Of a DNA stretch of 64,000 nucleotides, positions 16,656 to 24,054 are shown piece after piece. This DNA is from Faucicola osloensis_D. Its GTDB lineage: Bacteria > Pseudomonadota > Gammaproteobacteria > Pseudomonadales > Moraxellaceae. The DNA is taken from NCBI GenBank assembly GCA_020041925.1, contig CP083409.1. One strand, given 5' to 3'. The notes under the pieces were generated by a model. That model did no database searches and had not been told where the DNA came from. It saw nothing but the letters and a program-made list of their open reading frames with translations. Positions within the stretch are counted from its first letter, which is position 1; every line of letters begins with the position of its first letter. Both the position numbers and the translations under genes were made by a program.

Positions 16656-16979
16656 TTATTCGTTGTCAGCAGCAGGTTGTTCTGCTACGTCGGCTACTTG
16701 AACATCTTGACCAGCTTTTAAGGTCACATAGGCTTTTTTGAAGTCTTGACGACGACCTACCGTGCGACCAAATCGCTTTGTCTTACCTTTAACATTCAAA
16801 GTGTTAACTTTAACTACTTCAACACCTTCAAACATTAATTCTACGGCTTTTTTAATCTCTTTTTTTGTCGCGTTGGTGTCAACTTTGAACACTTGCACAC
16901 CTAACGTATCGCCCAAGATTTGAGATTTTTCTGAAAATACAGGTGCTTTTAGTACCTGATATAGTCTTGCGTTATTCAT
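16656..16979 (-). CDS. rplW: 50S ribosomal protein L23
   Basis: A 107-residue exit-site protein that docks trigger factor and SRP. NARLYQVLKAPVFSEKS and NATKKEIKKAVELMFEGVEV are characteristic. A short Ala/Glu-rich tail follows the conserved core. Its ATG overlaps the rplD stop by four bases. Confidence 0.97.
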   Translation of the reverse strand: MNNARLYQVLKAPVFSEKSQILGDTLGVQVFKVDTNATKKEIKKAVELMFEGVEVVKVNTLNVKGKTKRFGRTVGRRQDFKKAYVTLKAGQDVQVADVAEQPAADNE

Positions 16980-17578
16980 GCTAACACTCCCTCAATTTCT
17001 TTGGCGGCTGCGACAGACATGATGACTTTGTCAAACGCAATTAGGCTAACTGGATCAACTTCAGTGCTACCTAGTACGCTGACGTATGGAATATTGCGAG
17101 CAGCTAAGTAAAGATTTTCGTCAACTTCATTGGTAACGATTAATGCTTTAGGGGCATTTAAGTCTTTAAGTTTAGCGATAAGCTCTTTAGTTTTTGGTGC
17201 TGAAATACTGATGTCATCAACCAATACCAAACGGTCTTGACGAATCAATTCAGCAAGAATGCATTGCATGGCACCACGGTACATTTTACGGTTCACTTTT
17301 TGTGACCAATCTTGTGGTTTGGCTGCAAATGCGCGACCACCACCGACCCAAATTGGGCTACGGATTGAACCTGCACGTGCACGACCAGTACCTTTTTGAC
17401 GCCATGGTTTTTTACCACCGCCAGATACTTCACCACGCGTTTTTTGAGCACGGCTACCTTGACGACCACCCGCTAAATAAGCGGTAACTACTTGGTGTAC
17501 AAGTGCTTCGTTGAATTCACGACCAAATGCTACGTCTGATAGCTCAACCGCCGAACCTGTTACTGTATTTAGATTCAC
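16976..17578 (-). CDS. rplD: 50S ribosomal protein L4
   Basis: A 200-residue tunnel protein. The extended loop QGSRAQKTRGEVSGGGKKPW (about residues 40-60) and RQKGTGRARAGSIRSPIWVGGG are complete. In E. coli L4 also represses its own S10 operon through the leader; whether it does here is unknown, but a structured leader of about 300 bases is present before rpsJ. Confidence 0.98.
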   Translation of the reverse strand: MNLNTVTGSAVELSDVAFGREFNEALVHQVVTAYLAGGRQGSRAQKTRGEVSGGGKKPWRQKGTGRARAGSIRSPIWVGGGRAFAAKPQDWSQKVNRKMYRGAMQCILAELIRQDRLVLVDDISISAPKTKELIAKLKDLNAPKALIVTNEVDENLYLAARNIPYVSVLGSTEVDPVSLIAFDKVIMSVAAAKEIEGVLA

Positions 17579-17592
17579 GTTAATCCCCTTGA

Positions 17593-18231
17593 TTAAGCTT
17601 TAACTGATGGACGTACTAAAACGTCGCCACCGTTGGCACCAGGAATTGCACCCTTGATAACTAGGATACCTTTTTCAGCATCAACTGAAATCACTTCTAA
17701 GCCTTGTACGGTCACACGTTTGTTACCCATTTGACCTGGCATTTTTTTGCCTTTAAATACACGACCCGGTGTTTGGTTTTGACCTGTAGAACCCACAACG
17801 CGGTGAGATACTGAGTTACCATGTGTCCAATCTTGTGAACGGAAGTTGTGGCGTTTGATACCACCTTGGAAACCTTTACCTTTGCTGGTACCAATTACGT
17901 CAACGATTTGACCTACTTGGAACAAGTCAGCAGCGATTTCACTACCTGCTTCGCGGCCTTCAAGTTCGCTGTCTTCGACGCGAAATTCCCAAGTGCCACG
18001 ACCTGCAGCAACGCCAGCTTTTGCAAAGTGACCTTTTTGAGCTGCATTAACACGAGAATCACGACGTTCACCAGTTGTTACTTGGATAGCTTGGTAGCCG
18101 TCTGTGTCTTGTGTTTTGATTTGAGAGATACGGTTGGCAGTAACTTCAACAACAGTTACAGGAATTGAAACACCTGCTTCTGTGAAGATACGAGTCATGC
18201 CGCATTTTTTTCCGACTAAACCGATCGCCAT
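17593..18231 (-). CDS. rplC: 50S ribosomal protein L3
   Basis: A 212-residue protein near the peptidyl-transferase centre. It starts MAIGLVGKKCGMTRIFTEAG; the central FQGGIKRHNFRSQDWTHGNS loop includes the glutamine methylated by PrmB in E. coli. It is the second gene of the S10 operon, 68 bases after rpsJ. Confidence 0.98.
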   Translation of the reverse strand: MAIGLVGKKCGMTRIFTEAGVSIPVTVVEVTANRISQIKTQDTDGYQAIQVTTGERRDSRVNAAQKGHFAKAGVAAGRGTWEFRVEDSELEGREAGSEIAADLFQVGQIVDVIGTSKGKGFQGGIKRHNFRSQDWTHGNSVSHRVVGSTGQNQTPGRVFKGKKMPGQMGNKRVTVQGLEVISVDAEKGILVIKGAIPGANGGDVLVRPSVKA

Positions 18232-18299
18232 GTTGTTAACCTCTTAATTTTTACTGTTATTCAATATAGGTCTGAGTCCTAAGGATGAAACCTAAGGGG

Positions 18300-18611
18300 T
18301 TAGCCTAATGCGATTTGTACATCAACACCCGCCGCCAAATCTAACTTCATCAGTGCATCGACTGTTTTGTCAGTAGGCTGAACGATATCTACCATACGTT
18401 TGAATGTGCGGATTTCGTATTGGTCACGGGCATCTTTGTTCACGTGTGGTGAGGTTAAGATGTTGAAGCGTTCAATGCGAGTTGGTAGCGGTACTGGACC
18501 ACGAACTTGTGCACCTGTGCGTTTTGCGGTATCAACAATCTCTTGAGCTGATTGGTCAATCAGACGATGGTCAAAAGATTTAAGTCTGATACGGATTTTC
18601 TGGTTAGCCAT
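18300..18611 (-). CDS. rpsJ: 30S ribosomal protein S10
   Basis: A 103-residue protein, also known as the antitermination factor NusE. KIRIRLKSFDHRLIDQSAQE and PLPTRIERFNILTSPHVNKDARDQ are diagnostic. It is the first gene of the S10 operon. Unlike many bacteria, tuf, fusA, rpsG and rpsL do not precede it directly; an unrelated pair of small genes and rng do. Confidence 0.98.
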   Translation of the reverse strand: MANQKIRIRLKSFDHRLIDQSAQEIVDTAKRTGAQVRGPVPLPTRIERFNILTSPHVNKDARDQYEIRTFKRMVDIVQPTDKTVDALMKLDLAAGVDVQIALG

Positions 18612-18913
18612 GCCAGTAAGCTCCTAATATAAAGTTTGATATGGGTTAATTTGCGTTGGGTGTTAAGCTGTTATTGAGTAAACACCTAACTTGCATTTTT
18701 TACCTGTTTTTGACAGGCACTTTTTGAAAATAAAAAAATTTCAGTCCCACTCAAACCATTAACTTGCAATACATAGATAGCATGATTAATAGTCGGTGAA
18801 ACTGTCTTCTTTAATTTCGTGTCGCAATCAATGGAGCGACTGTATTAAAGGGCTTATTCTTTTATGAACTGACGAATCATCTTCGTCGCCCTGCAATAAG
18901 TTAAGTGGGCTGT
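18612..18913 (-). promoter_or_regulatory. S10 operon leader, about 300 bases, with several hairpins
   Basis: The gap between rpsJ and the proposed S10 promoter. On the transcribed strand it contains a GACGAA/TTCGTC hairpin (18871-18887) set between CTTATT (18895-18900) and AATAAG (18853-18858); a GGGC beside the first and a CCC beside the second could also pair, giving a pseudoknot-like arrangement. Further down are GTCGC/GCGAC arms (18821-18840) and a CCTGT/ACAGG hairpin (near 18703-18717). E. coli has an L4-responsive S10 leader. Regulation here is inferred from length, position and structure, and I cannot match it to a known family. Confidence 0.55.
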
Positions 18914-18941
18914 ATTATACTGATTTTTTGAATATTTGCAA
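18914..18941 (-). promoter_or_regulatory. Predicted promoter of the S10 operon
   Basis: On the minus strand TTGCAA (18936-18941), a 16-base spacer and a perfect TATAAT (18914-18919). It lies about 300 bases upstream of rpsJ and starts only 17 bases after the stop codon of the preceding unknown gene, so that gene ends right at the promoter. Confidence 0.68.
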
Positions 18942-18957
18942 TAAGTATTTTAATTTC

Positions 18958-19464
18958 TTAAAAACTTGCATCTATTTTCAAATCGAATTCAGGGTATTTT
19001 TTCATCAATCCATAAACAGTTTGTAATAGAGTAGGACATTTCTTTTCATCATAATTTGCATTAGATTTTAATTCTTCAAGTTTATCATTTGGTATGATAC
19101 TAAAACTCAAATCCACCCAATAATTTTCACAATTCTCCGCACTAAATATGAAATTGCTAAAATAGTAATACTCTGTATAAATAGTATCATCCCTTCTTCT
19201 ATATTTAATTCTTCTCTCTTTCTTGAAGTCCAATAGTGTTTTTTCATTTTCGCTCCAAAACTTTATACTTTGATACAATTTTCCATATGCTTTGTGTATG
19301 TTTAGATGGTCAAATGACTTTCCTTTAACTCTTAGTGTGACTGAAGAAATCTGAATATTTTTTTCAATGCAATCGGTAAGTGTGTGTGTTAAAAAAAACT
19401 CTCTCCAAATTCTCTGTTTTTCAAATTTTTCAAAAGGATTATTTTGCTCTAGAAATGTAGTCAT
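18958..19464 (-). CDS. Unrecognised protein, AT-rich, second gene of an orphan pair
   Basis: A 168-residue, charged, Lys/Glu/Tyr/Phe-rich protein that I do not recognise. No signal peptide or membrane segment is visible, so it is probably cytosolic. A GGAG about ten bases upstream of the ATG supports translation. It begins 18 bases after the 105-residue gene upstream and both look AT-rich beside rng and the ribosomal genes, suggesting acquisition by transfer. The composition and pairing recall small toxin-immunity or effector-immunity proteins, but no motif supports that and it is only a guess. It stops just before the S10 promoter. Confidence 0.7.
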   Translation of the reverse strand: MTTFLEQNNPFEKFEKQRIWREFFLTHTLTDCIEKNIQISSVTLRVKGKSFDHLNIHKAYGKLYQSIKFWSENEKTLLDFKKERRIKYRRRDDTIYTEYYYFSNFIFSAENCENYWVDLSFSIIPNDKLEELKSNANYDEKKCPTLLQTVYGLMKKYPEFDLKIDASF

Positions 19465-19482
19465 TATAACTGCTCCACAAAA

Positions 19483-19800
19483 TTAAAAATCAATTTCTTC
19501 TTCAAATGATAGTTTAAATATCCATTGTACATTTTTGCCAGACCTAGATGAATTGCAAATGATTGTGACAATTTTGCTTTCATCTTCTACATTCTGAAAA
19601 ATATAGTCTGAACCACGATAAATATCTATTTGTTTATCATTTTTTTCAGTATATTTATTATCTTGAGAAATCAACTTCCATTTATCTGAATTTTGAAACC
19701 TGTCTTTAAGTTTTTTGCCCTCTATACTAACTGGAAGTAACCCGTAGTTTTTACCTTTCCATGCATCATTAAATCTAAGAATATTCTTTTCCTCTAACAT
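19483..19800 (-). CDS. Unrecognised protein, AT-rich, first gene of an orphan pair
   Basis: A 105-residue, charged protein with no recognised domain, signal peptide or membrane segment. A GAGGA lies upstream of its ATG and it follows the rng stop by 15 bases, so it may be co-transcribed with rng. Its C-terminal half alternates hydrophobic and charged residues (SKIVTIICNSSRSGKNVQWI), suggesting a small beta-rich fold. Composition and position match those of the next gene, so the two probably arrived together. Function unknown. Confidence 0.65.
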   Translation of the reverse strand: MLEEKNILRFNDAWKGKNYGLLPVSIEGKKLKDRFQNSDKWKLISQDNKYTEKNDKQIDIYRGSDYIFQNVEDESKIVTIICNSSRSGKNVQWIFKLSFEEEIDF

Positions 19801-19815
19801 TTTATCCTCAACTTC

Positions 19816-21381
19816 TCAATCCAACAAAATATCATATTGTTCTTGATTAAAACGGTTATCACTCTCCAAGTTAATCGGACGACCCAGCAAATATTCCATC
19901 TCTGCCACCGTATCCGCTTCAATGGTTTCAAGCAAATCAATCACGCCGCTATTTGCGACCACGGTAAATTTCTTAGGGGCGTTGTAGGTTCTGGCACAGC
20001 GCATCAATTCACGGAAAATCTCCAGACACACGGTTTCGGCACTTTTGACAAAGCCTTTACCGCCACAGGTTGGACACGGCTCACAAAGCTGTTGTTGTAA
20101 GCTCTCTCGCGTGCGCTTGCGAGTCATCTCGATGAGCCCAAGCGCTGAGACTTCGCTGATGTTGGTTTTGGCATAATCGCGCTTTAATTGTTCTTGCAGG
20201 CTTGCTAGCACTTCATCGCGGTGTTGTTGCTCTTGCATATCGATAAAGTCAAGAATGATAATCCCGCCCAAATTACGCAGTCGCAGCTGACGGGCGATGG
20301 CGTGGGTGGCCTCTAAATTGGTTTTATACACCGTATCTTCAAGAGAACGCCCTCCGACAAATGAGCCTGTATTGACATCAATGGTGGTCATGGCTTCGGT
20401 TTGGTCGATGATAAGATAACCGCCTGATTTGAGATTAACACGGCGATTGAGCGCGTCTTTTAAATCATCTTCAACGCGGTGAACATCAAATAACGCCTGC
20501 TCGCCTTCATACAATTGAATACGTGGATAAATGAGTGGCACAAATTCTTTGGCAAAATGACGAATAGCATCAAACACTCGGGCGTTATCGACCGTCACCC
20601 TTTCAGTCTGCTCACCAATCAAATCTCGAATCGCGCGCAAAGGTAGCGACAAATCTTGATAAATCAGCTCAAAACGGCGATGTGTCGGCGTTTGTTCACG
20701 GCGGGCTTGTACCATCCGCCAAAGCTGCAGTAGATAGTAAATATCTTCTTCAAGTTTGGATTGTGGGATATTTTCGGCAGCGGTACGGGCAATCAATCCG
20801 CCTTGTAGATTGACTTGGTGCATCAGCTCGCCAAGCTGTGTTTTTAACCGCTCTCGCTCATCGCCATCAATCCGCTGTGAAATCCCGATATGTTCACCAT
20901 ACGGCAAGTACACCAAATAACGCGAAGGCAATGACACATCCGTCGTCAGTCGTGCGCCTTTACTGCCTAACTGGTCCTTAATCACTTGCACCAAGATACG
21001 CTGTCCTTCATACAAGCGGTTTTCTATCAACTCGCTAGGCGGTGGCTGATAGGTGGTTGTGGTCATCGCAAGCGTAGTGGTGTCAGGGTCTAAGGTGTTG
21101 TCAATCGCGGGGTTTTGCGGTTTGGGCGGTTCAATAGCTGAGAGCTTAGGACGCAGGGTCTGCATATCATTGACGTGCAAAAACGCGGTACGCGATTGCC
21201 CAATATCGATAAATGCCGCCTGCATGCCTGGCAGTACGCGCACCACTGTGCCAAGGTAGATATTGCCCACTGAGCCAAGTTTGCTATGGCGCTCAATAAA
21301 GATTTCGTTCAGTATCCCATCTTCGAGCACGGCGACTCGGCTCTCAGATGGACTGATGTTGATGAGTAGTTCTTCGGTCAT
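19816..21381 (-). CDS. rng: Ribonuclease G
   Basis: A 521-residue endoribonuclease of the RNase E/G family that matures the 5' end of 16S rRNA and cuts some mRNAs. MTEELLINISPSESRVAVLE is the typical start; the longer frame from 21444 adds residues not found in the family. An S1 domain is near residues 35-120. The metal-site regions IDQTEAMTTIDVNTGSFVGG and ILDFIDMQ are present, as is CPTCGGKGFVKS, the zinc-link dimerisation motif. In E. coli rng follows mreBCD-maf; here that cluster is about 25 kb away and lacks it. Confidence 0.96.
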   Translation of the reverse strand: MTEELLINISPSESRVAVLEDGILNEIFIERHSKLGSVGNIYLGTVVRVLPGMQAAFIDIGQSRTAFLHVNDMQTLRPKLSAIEPPKPQNPAIDNTLDPDTTTLAMTTTTYQPPPSELIENRLYEGQRILVQVIKDQLGSKGARLTTDVSLPSRYLVYLPYGEHIGISQRIDGDERERLKTQLGELMHQVNLQGGLIARTAAENIPQSKLEEDIYYLLQLWRMVQARREQTPTHRRFELIYQDLSLPLRAIRDLIGEQTERVTVDNARVFDAIRHFAKEFVPLIYPRIQLYEGEQALFDVHRVEDDLKDALNRRVNLKSGGYLIIDQTEAMTTIDVNTGSFVGGRSLEDTVYKTNLEATHAIARQLRLRNLGGIIILDFIDMQEQQHRDEVLASLQEQLKRDYAKTNISEVSALGLIEMTRKRTRESLQQQLCEPCPTCGGKGFVKSAETVCLEIFRELMRCARTYNAPKKFTVVANSGVIDLLETIEADTVAEMEYLLGRPINLESDNRFNQEQYDILLD

Positions 21382-21471
21382 TATTAACAGCTTTTTAAAA
21401 TTTTTAGTTGCCGTTATTCTACTCGAAGTTTGGGGGTTTAACAAAAAAACTCGGTAACTAATTTCAAAGGG

Positions 21472-22119
21472 TTACAGCATAGTTTTATGCAATTCACTCA
21501 CTGAATTAACTAACATTGCGGGATTTTCATTCACCAAAACGTCGGCTTTTTCACAGCCGTAACTCACTGCTATGCTGTCCATGTTGATATTATTTGCCAT
21601 ACGGATGTCATGAATACTATCACCAATAAAAACAGCGTCTTCAATTCTTGTACCTGTTTCTACCAAGATTTGCTCAAGCATTAAGGGATTGGGCTTACCT
21701 GCGGTTTCGTCAGCGGTTTTGGTGAGCGTAAAAAACGCTTGAATCCCAGAATTGGGTAGCACGCGCTGCAGCCCTTTTCGCTTTTTCCCTGTGGCAATGG
21801 CTAAGGTTTTGCCTTGCGCGTGTAAATCTTGAATCAATTCTTTAATACCATCAAACAGTTTGTCGTTGTCGCAATGCTTGACATAATACTCAGAGTAAGT
21901 GGCTAAAAGTTCATCATATTTATCGCTGTCGTTGGGAAACAGGATGGGAAACGCATCCACCAATGCAATGCCAATAATGGATTTTGTGGCTTCATCGGTG
22001 ACGGTTAAACCGTGCTTTTCAGCCGCATAGCGCATGGCATCGACGATTAAGCCAACCGAATCCATCAGCGTGCCATCCCAGTCAAAAATGATTAGCGATT
22101 TGTTTTTCATGTTAATCAT
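21472..22119 (-). CDS. HAD-family hydrolase, phosphoglycolate phosphatase-like
   Basis: A 215-residue protein of the haloacid dehalogenase superfamily, subfamily IA. Motif I is FDWDGTLMDSVG, motif II IATGKKRKG (the usual Ser/Thr followed by Gly), and motif IV FIGDSIHDIRMA, so the catalytic Asp pair and the magnesium ligands are present. The helical cap lies at about residues 20-90. It overlaps the rluC stop by eight bases and is probably translated with it. Members next to rluC are common in gammaproteobacteria; the phosphorylated substrate cannot be told from sequence. Confidence 0.85.
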   Translation of the reverse strand: MINMKNKSLIIFDWDGTLMDSVGLIVDAMRYAAEKHGLTVTDEATKSIIGIALVDAFPILFPNDSDKYDELLATYSEYYVKHCDNDKLFDGIKELIQDLHAQGKTLAIATGKKRKGLQRVLPNSGIQAFFTLTKTADETAGKPNPLMLEQILVETGTRIEDAVFIGDSIHDIRMANNINMDSIAVSYGCEKADVLVNENPAMLVNSVSELHKTML

Positions 22120-23209
22120 GTTGATTCTCTATCAAATTTTGCATATCGACTGGCAATTCGGCTGTAATCGTTTCATATTCCGGAATAGCAAGCTGATAAG
22201 CATGCAAGCACAAACGGCGCACGCTTTTATCGCCTTTAGCCACATTCGGATTATATTTATCATCACCCAATAATGGATGCCCGATACTCGCCAAATGCAC
22301 CCGAATTTGGTGGGTACGCCCTGTCAGCGGCTTGGCTTCAATTAAGCTGACTTTTTGACCATTTAACTCGAATTTTTGCAACACGTTAATTTGGGTTTGA
22401 CTTGGCTTGCTGTCTTCGGATTTTACATCTACTTTGACACGGCGTTCACCGCTTTTGCCTTCTTGTGTGGCAGGCAACGTGTATTTTAGTAGCGGTTTAT
22501 CAATGGTTTGTGTTTCGCTACTTATCCAACCTGCGACCAAACACAGATAGGTTTTTTGCAAGGTTTTTTCTCGCAAATGCTCTTGTAAAGTTTTAAGGGT
22601 TGAGCGTTTTTTGGCAATCATCAGTAAGCCAGAGGTATCTTTGTCAATGCGGTGTACCAACTCAAGGTATTTTTTACCCGTTGCTTCTCGCATGGCTTCA
22701 ATCACGCCAAAACTCTCGCCACTGCCGCCATGCACTGCCATACCTGACGGTTTATTGAGCACGATTAAACCATCATCTTCATACACAATGCGCTCAAGCA
22801 AGCTTTGGGCAAAGTCAGGGCTAATCACGGGTTTTTCACGCGTGGCAAGCTTGATGGGTGCAATGCGCACCACGTCATTACGCTGCAGTTTATCGTGAGG
22901 TTTACAGCGTTTGCCATTGACACGGATTTCATCGGAACGAATCATGTTATAGACGTGTGAGCGCGGCAGTCCTTTAAGACGACCCAACAAAAAGTTATCC
23001 ACACGTTGGTCATGCTGCTGGCGCGTGACGGTCAAGTAATTGACTTTAGCAAAATCTAAAATATCGTCATCTGCAGACTGCGGTTGTTTGCTCGGCGGTT
23101 GTTTGCTCGGCGTGCGTTTGGGGTGTTGATGAGCCGATTGTTGCGATGGAGTGTCGCGTTTTTTGTTAGGATGGGCAGGACGTTTGGGAGACTGCGAGTG
23201 CTCTGTCAT
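22112..23209 (-). CDS. rluC: 23S rRNA pseudouridine synthase RluC
   Basis: A 365-residue pseudouridine synthase expected to modify positions 955, 2504 and 2580 of 23S rRNA. Residues 1-45 are a low-complexity, basic Pro/Gln/Ser/Lys extension; then an S4-like RNA-binding domain (QRVDNFLLGRLKGLPRSHVYNMI), then the RluA-type catalytic domain with LVHRIDKDTSGLLMIAKK, where the Asp is the nucleophile, and GRTHQIRVHLASIGHPLLGD. The assignment to RluC rather than RluD rests on the overall match and the companion HAD gene. It is divergent from rne, the same partner as in E. coli. Confidence 0.92.
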   Translation of the reverse strand: MTEHSQSPKRPAHPNKKRDTPSQQSAHQHPKRTPSKQPPSKQPQSADDDILDFAKVNYLTVTRQQHDQRVDNFLLGRLKGLPRSHVYNMIRSDEIRVNGKRCKPHDKLQRNDVVRIAPIKLATREKPVISPDFAQSLLERIVYEDDGLIVLNKPSGMAVHGGSGESFGVIEAMREATGKKYLELVHRIDKDTSGLLMIAKKRSTLKTLQEHLREKTLQKTYLCLVAGWISSETQTIDKPLLKYTLPATQEGKSGERRVKVDVKSEDSKPSQTQINVLQKFELNGQKVSLIEAKPLTGRTHQIRVHLASIGHPLLGDDKYNPNVAKGDKSVRRLCLHAYQLAIPEYETITAELPVDMQNLIENQHD

Positions 23210-24054
23210 ATTTTGATAGCCGTTTACATAAAAATTTGCTATAGTTTAGCAGTTTAGTGCCTGTGCCGCTATGAATTCGCGCCATCAATTCGACTTAAAC
23301 CCTGTTAAGCTTCATTTTAAAGTAGTGTATGCAGGATAATTAAACTGTCGCTTTTGCTGTCGCCCATACCGCCGAAATTTATTCATGGCGGTATGACTCA
23401 CGATAGGGCGCACTAAACTGCCAATATTTATAGATTTTAAGACTGATTTTAATCAATATCAGCACACGACATACGAGTAACGAAGATAATTGTCATTTGA
23501 AAACATGTTCAAATAGTTTGTAAAGATTAGTGATATATAGAGATAACAGATAAATGGTGGGTTTTGTGCCTTACAACCACAAAACTGCTGGTAACGATTA
23601 GCGTATTATGCGCCTAGGTAAATGAACTCAGTAGTTGCGATTTTGAGATAAACGTTTACGGTTTTGGACGATTTATTATTTTAAATTGCCCACGCCTTTG
23701 TAAAACCTAACTTATCAGGCTTGCCATTTAAAGCGAAAACTAACGCTAACACTTTTTGACCAATAGGGAAAAAGGGTTTATTCATTTGTCCTAAAACAGA
23801 CATTGTTTTGGGCAACAACCCCAATCCAGCATGATGGCTGTATTTACCTAACAGGCTTACAACCTCGCTATGGCAATAATCCAACTTAATCATGCAATTT
23901 TTGGTGAACAACAAACATTGTTATCAAGCCGCCTACGCTTGGTATCAGCGAGTCTAGTCAAGACTGTTTGACGTTGTTTCATCTAATATTTGATAGTAAT
24001 GTTTGATAGCAACATATCTACGCTCGTATGTTTTGTGTGTTTAGGAGAAAACAC
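23210..24054. other. 845-base intergenic region between rluC and rne
   Basis: This divergent region carries both promoters and the rne leader. The clearest element is a hairpin with nine-base perfect arms CATACCGCC/GGCGGTATG (23365-23373 and 23387-23395), extended by CGCCC (23361-23365) and GGGCG (23406-23410). A direct repeat, TTTGATAGTAA then TTTGATAGCAA, lies near 23989-24012, close to the rne ribosome-binding site, and AGTCT/AGACT arms sit near 23951-23965. A weak 77-codon frame with a TTG start (23681-23914, minus) has no ribosome-binding site. E. coli RNase E controls its own mRNA through a long leader; the size and structure here would fit that, which is inferred. Confidence 0.5.

Noticed and set aside
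23681..23914. 77-codon frame on the minus strand in the rluC-rne gap
   Set aside because: It begins at TTG with no ribosome-binding site and the internal ATG also lacks one; no family match and the region is better explained as leader DNA. It could be a decayed gene, but I cannot show it.
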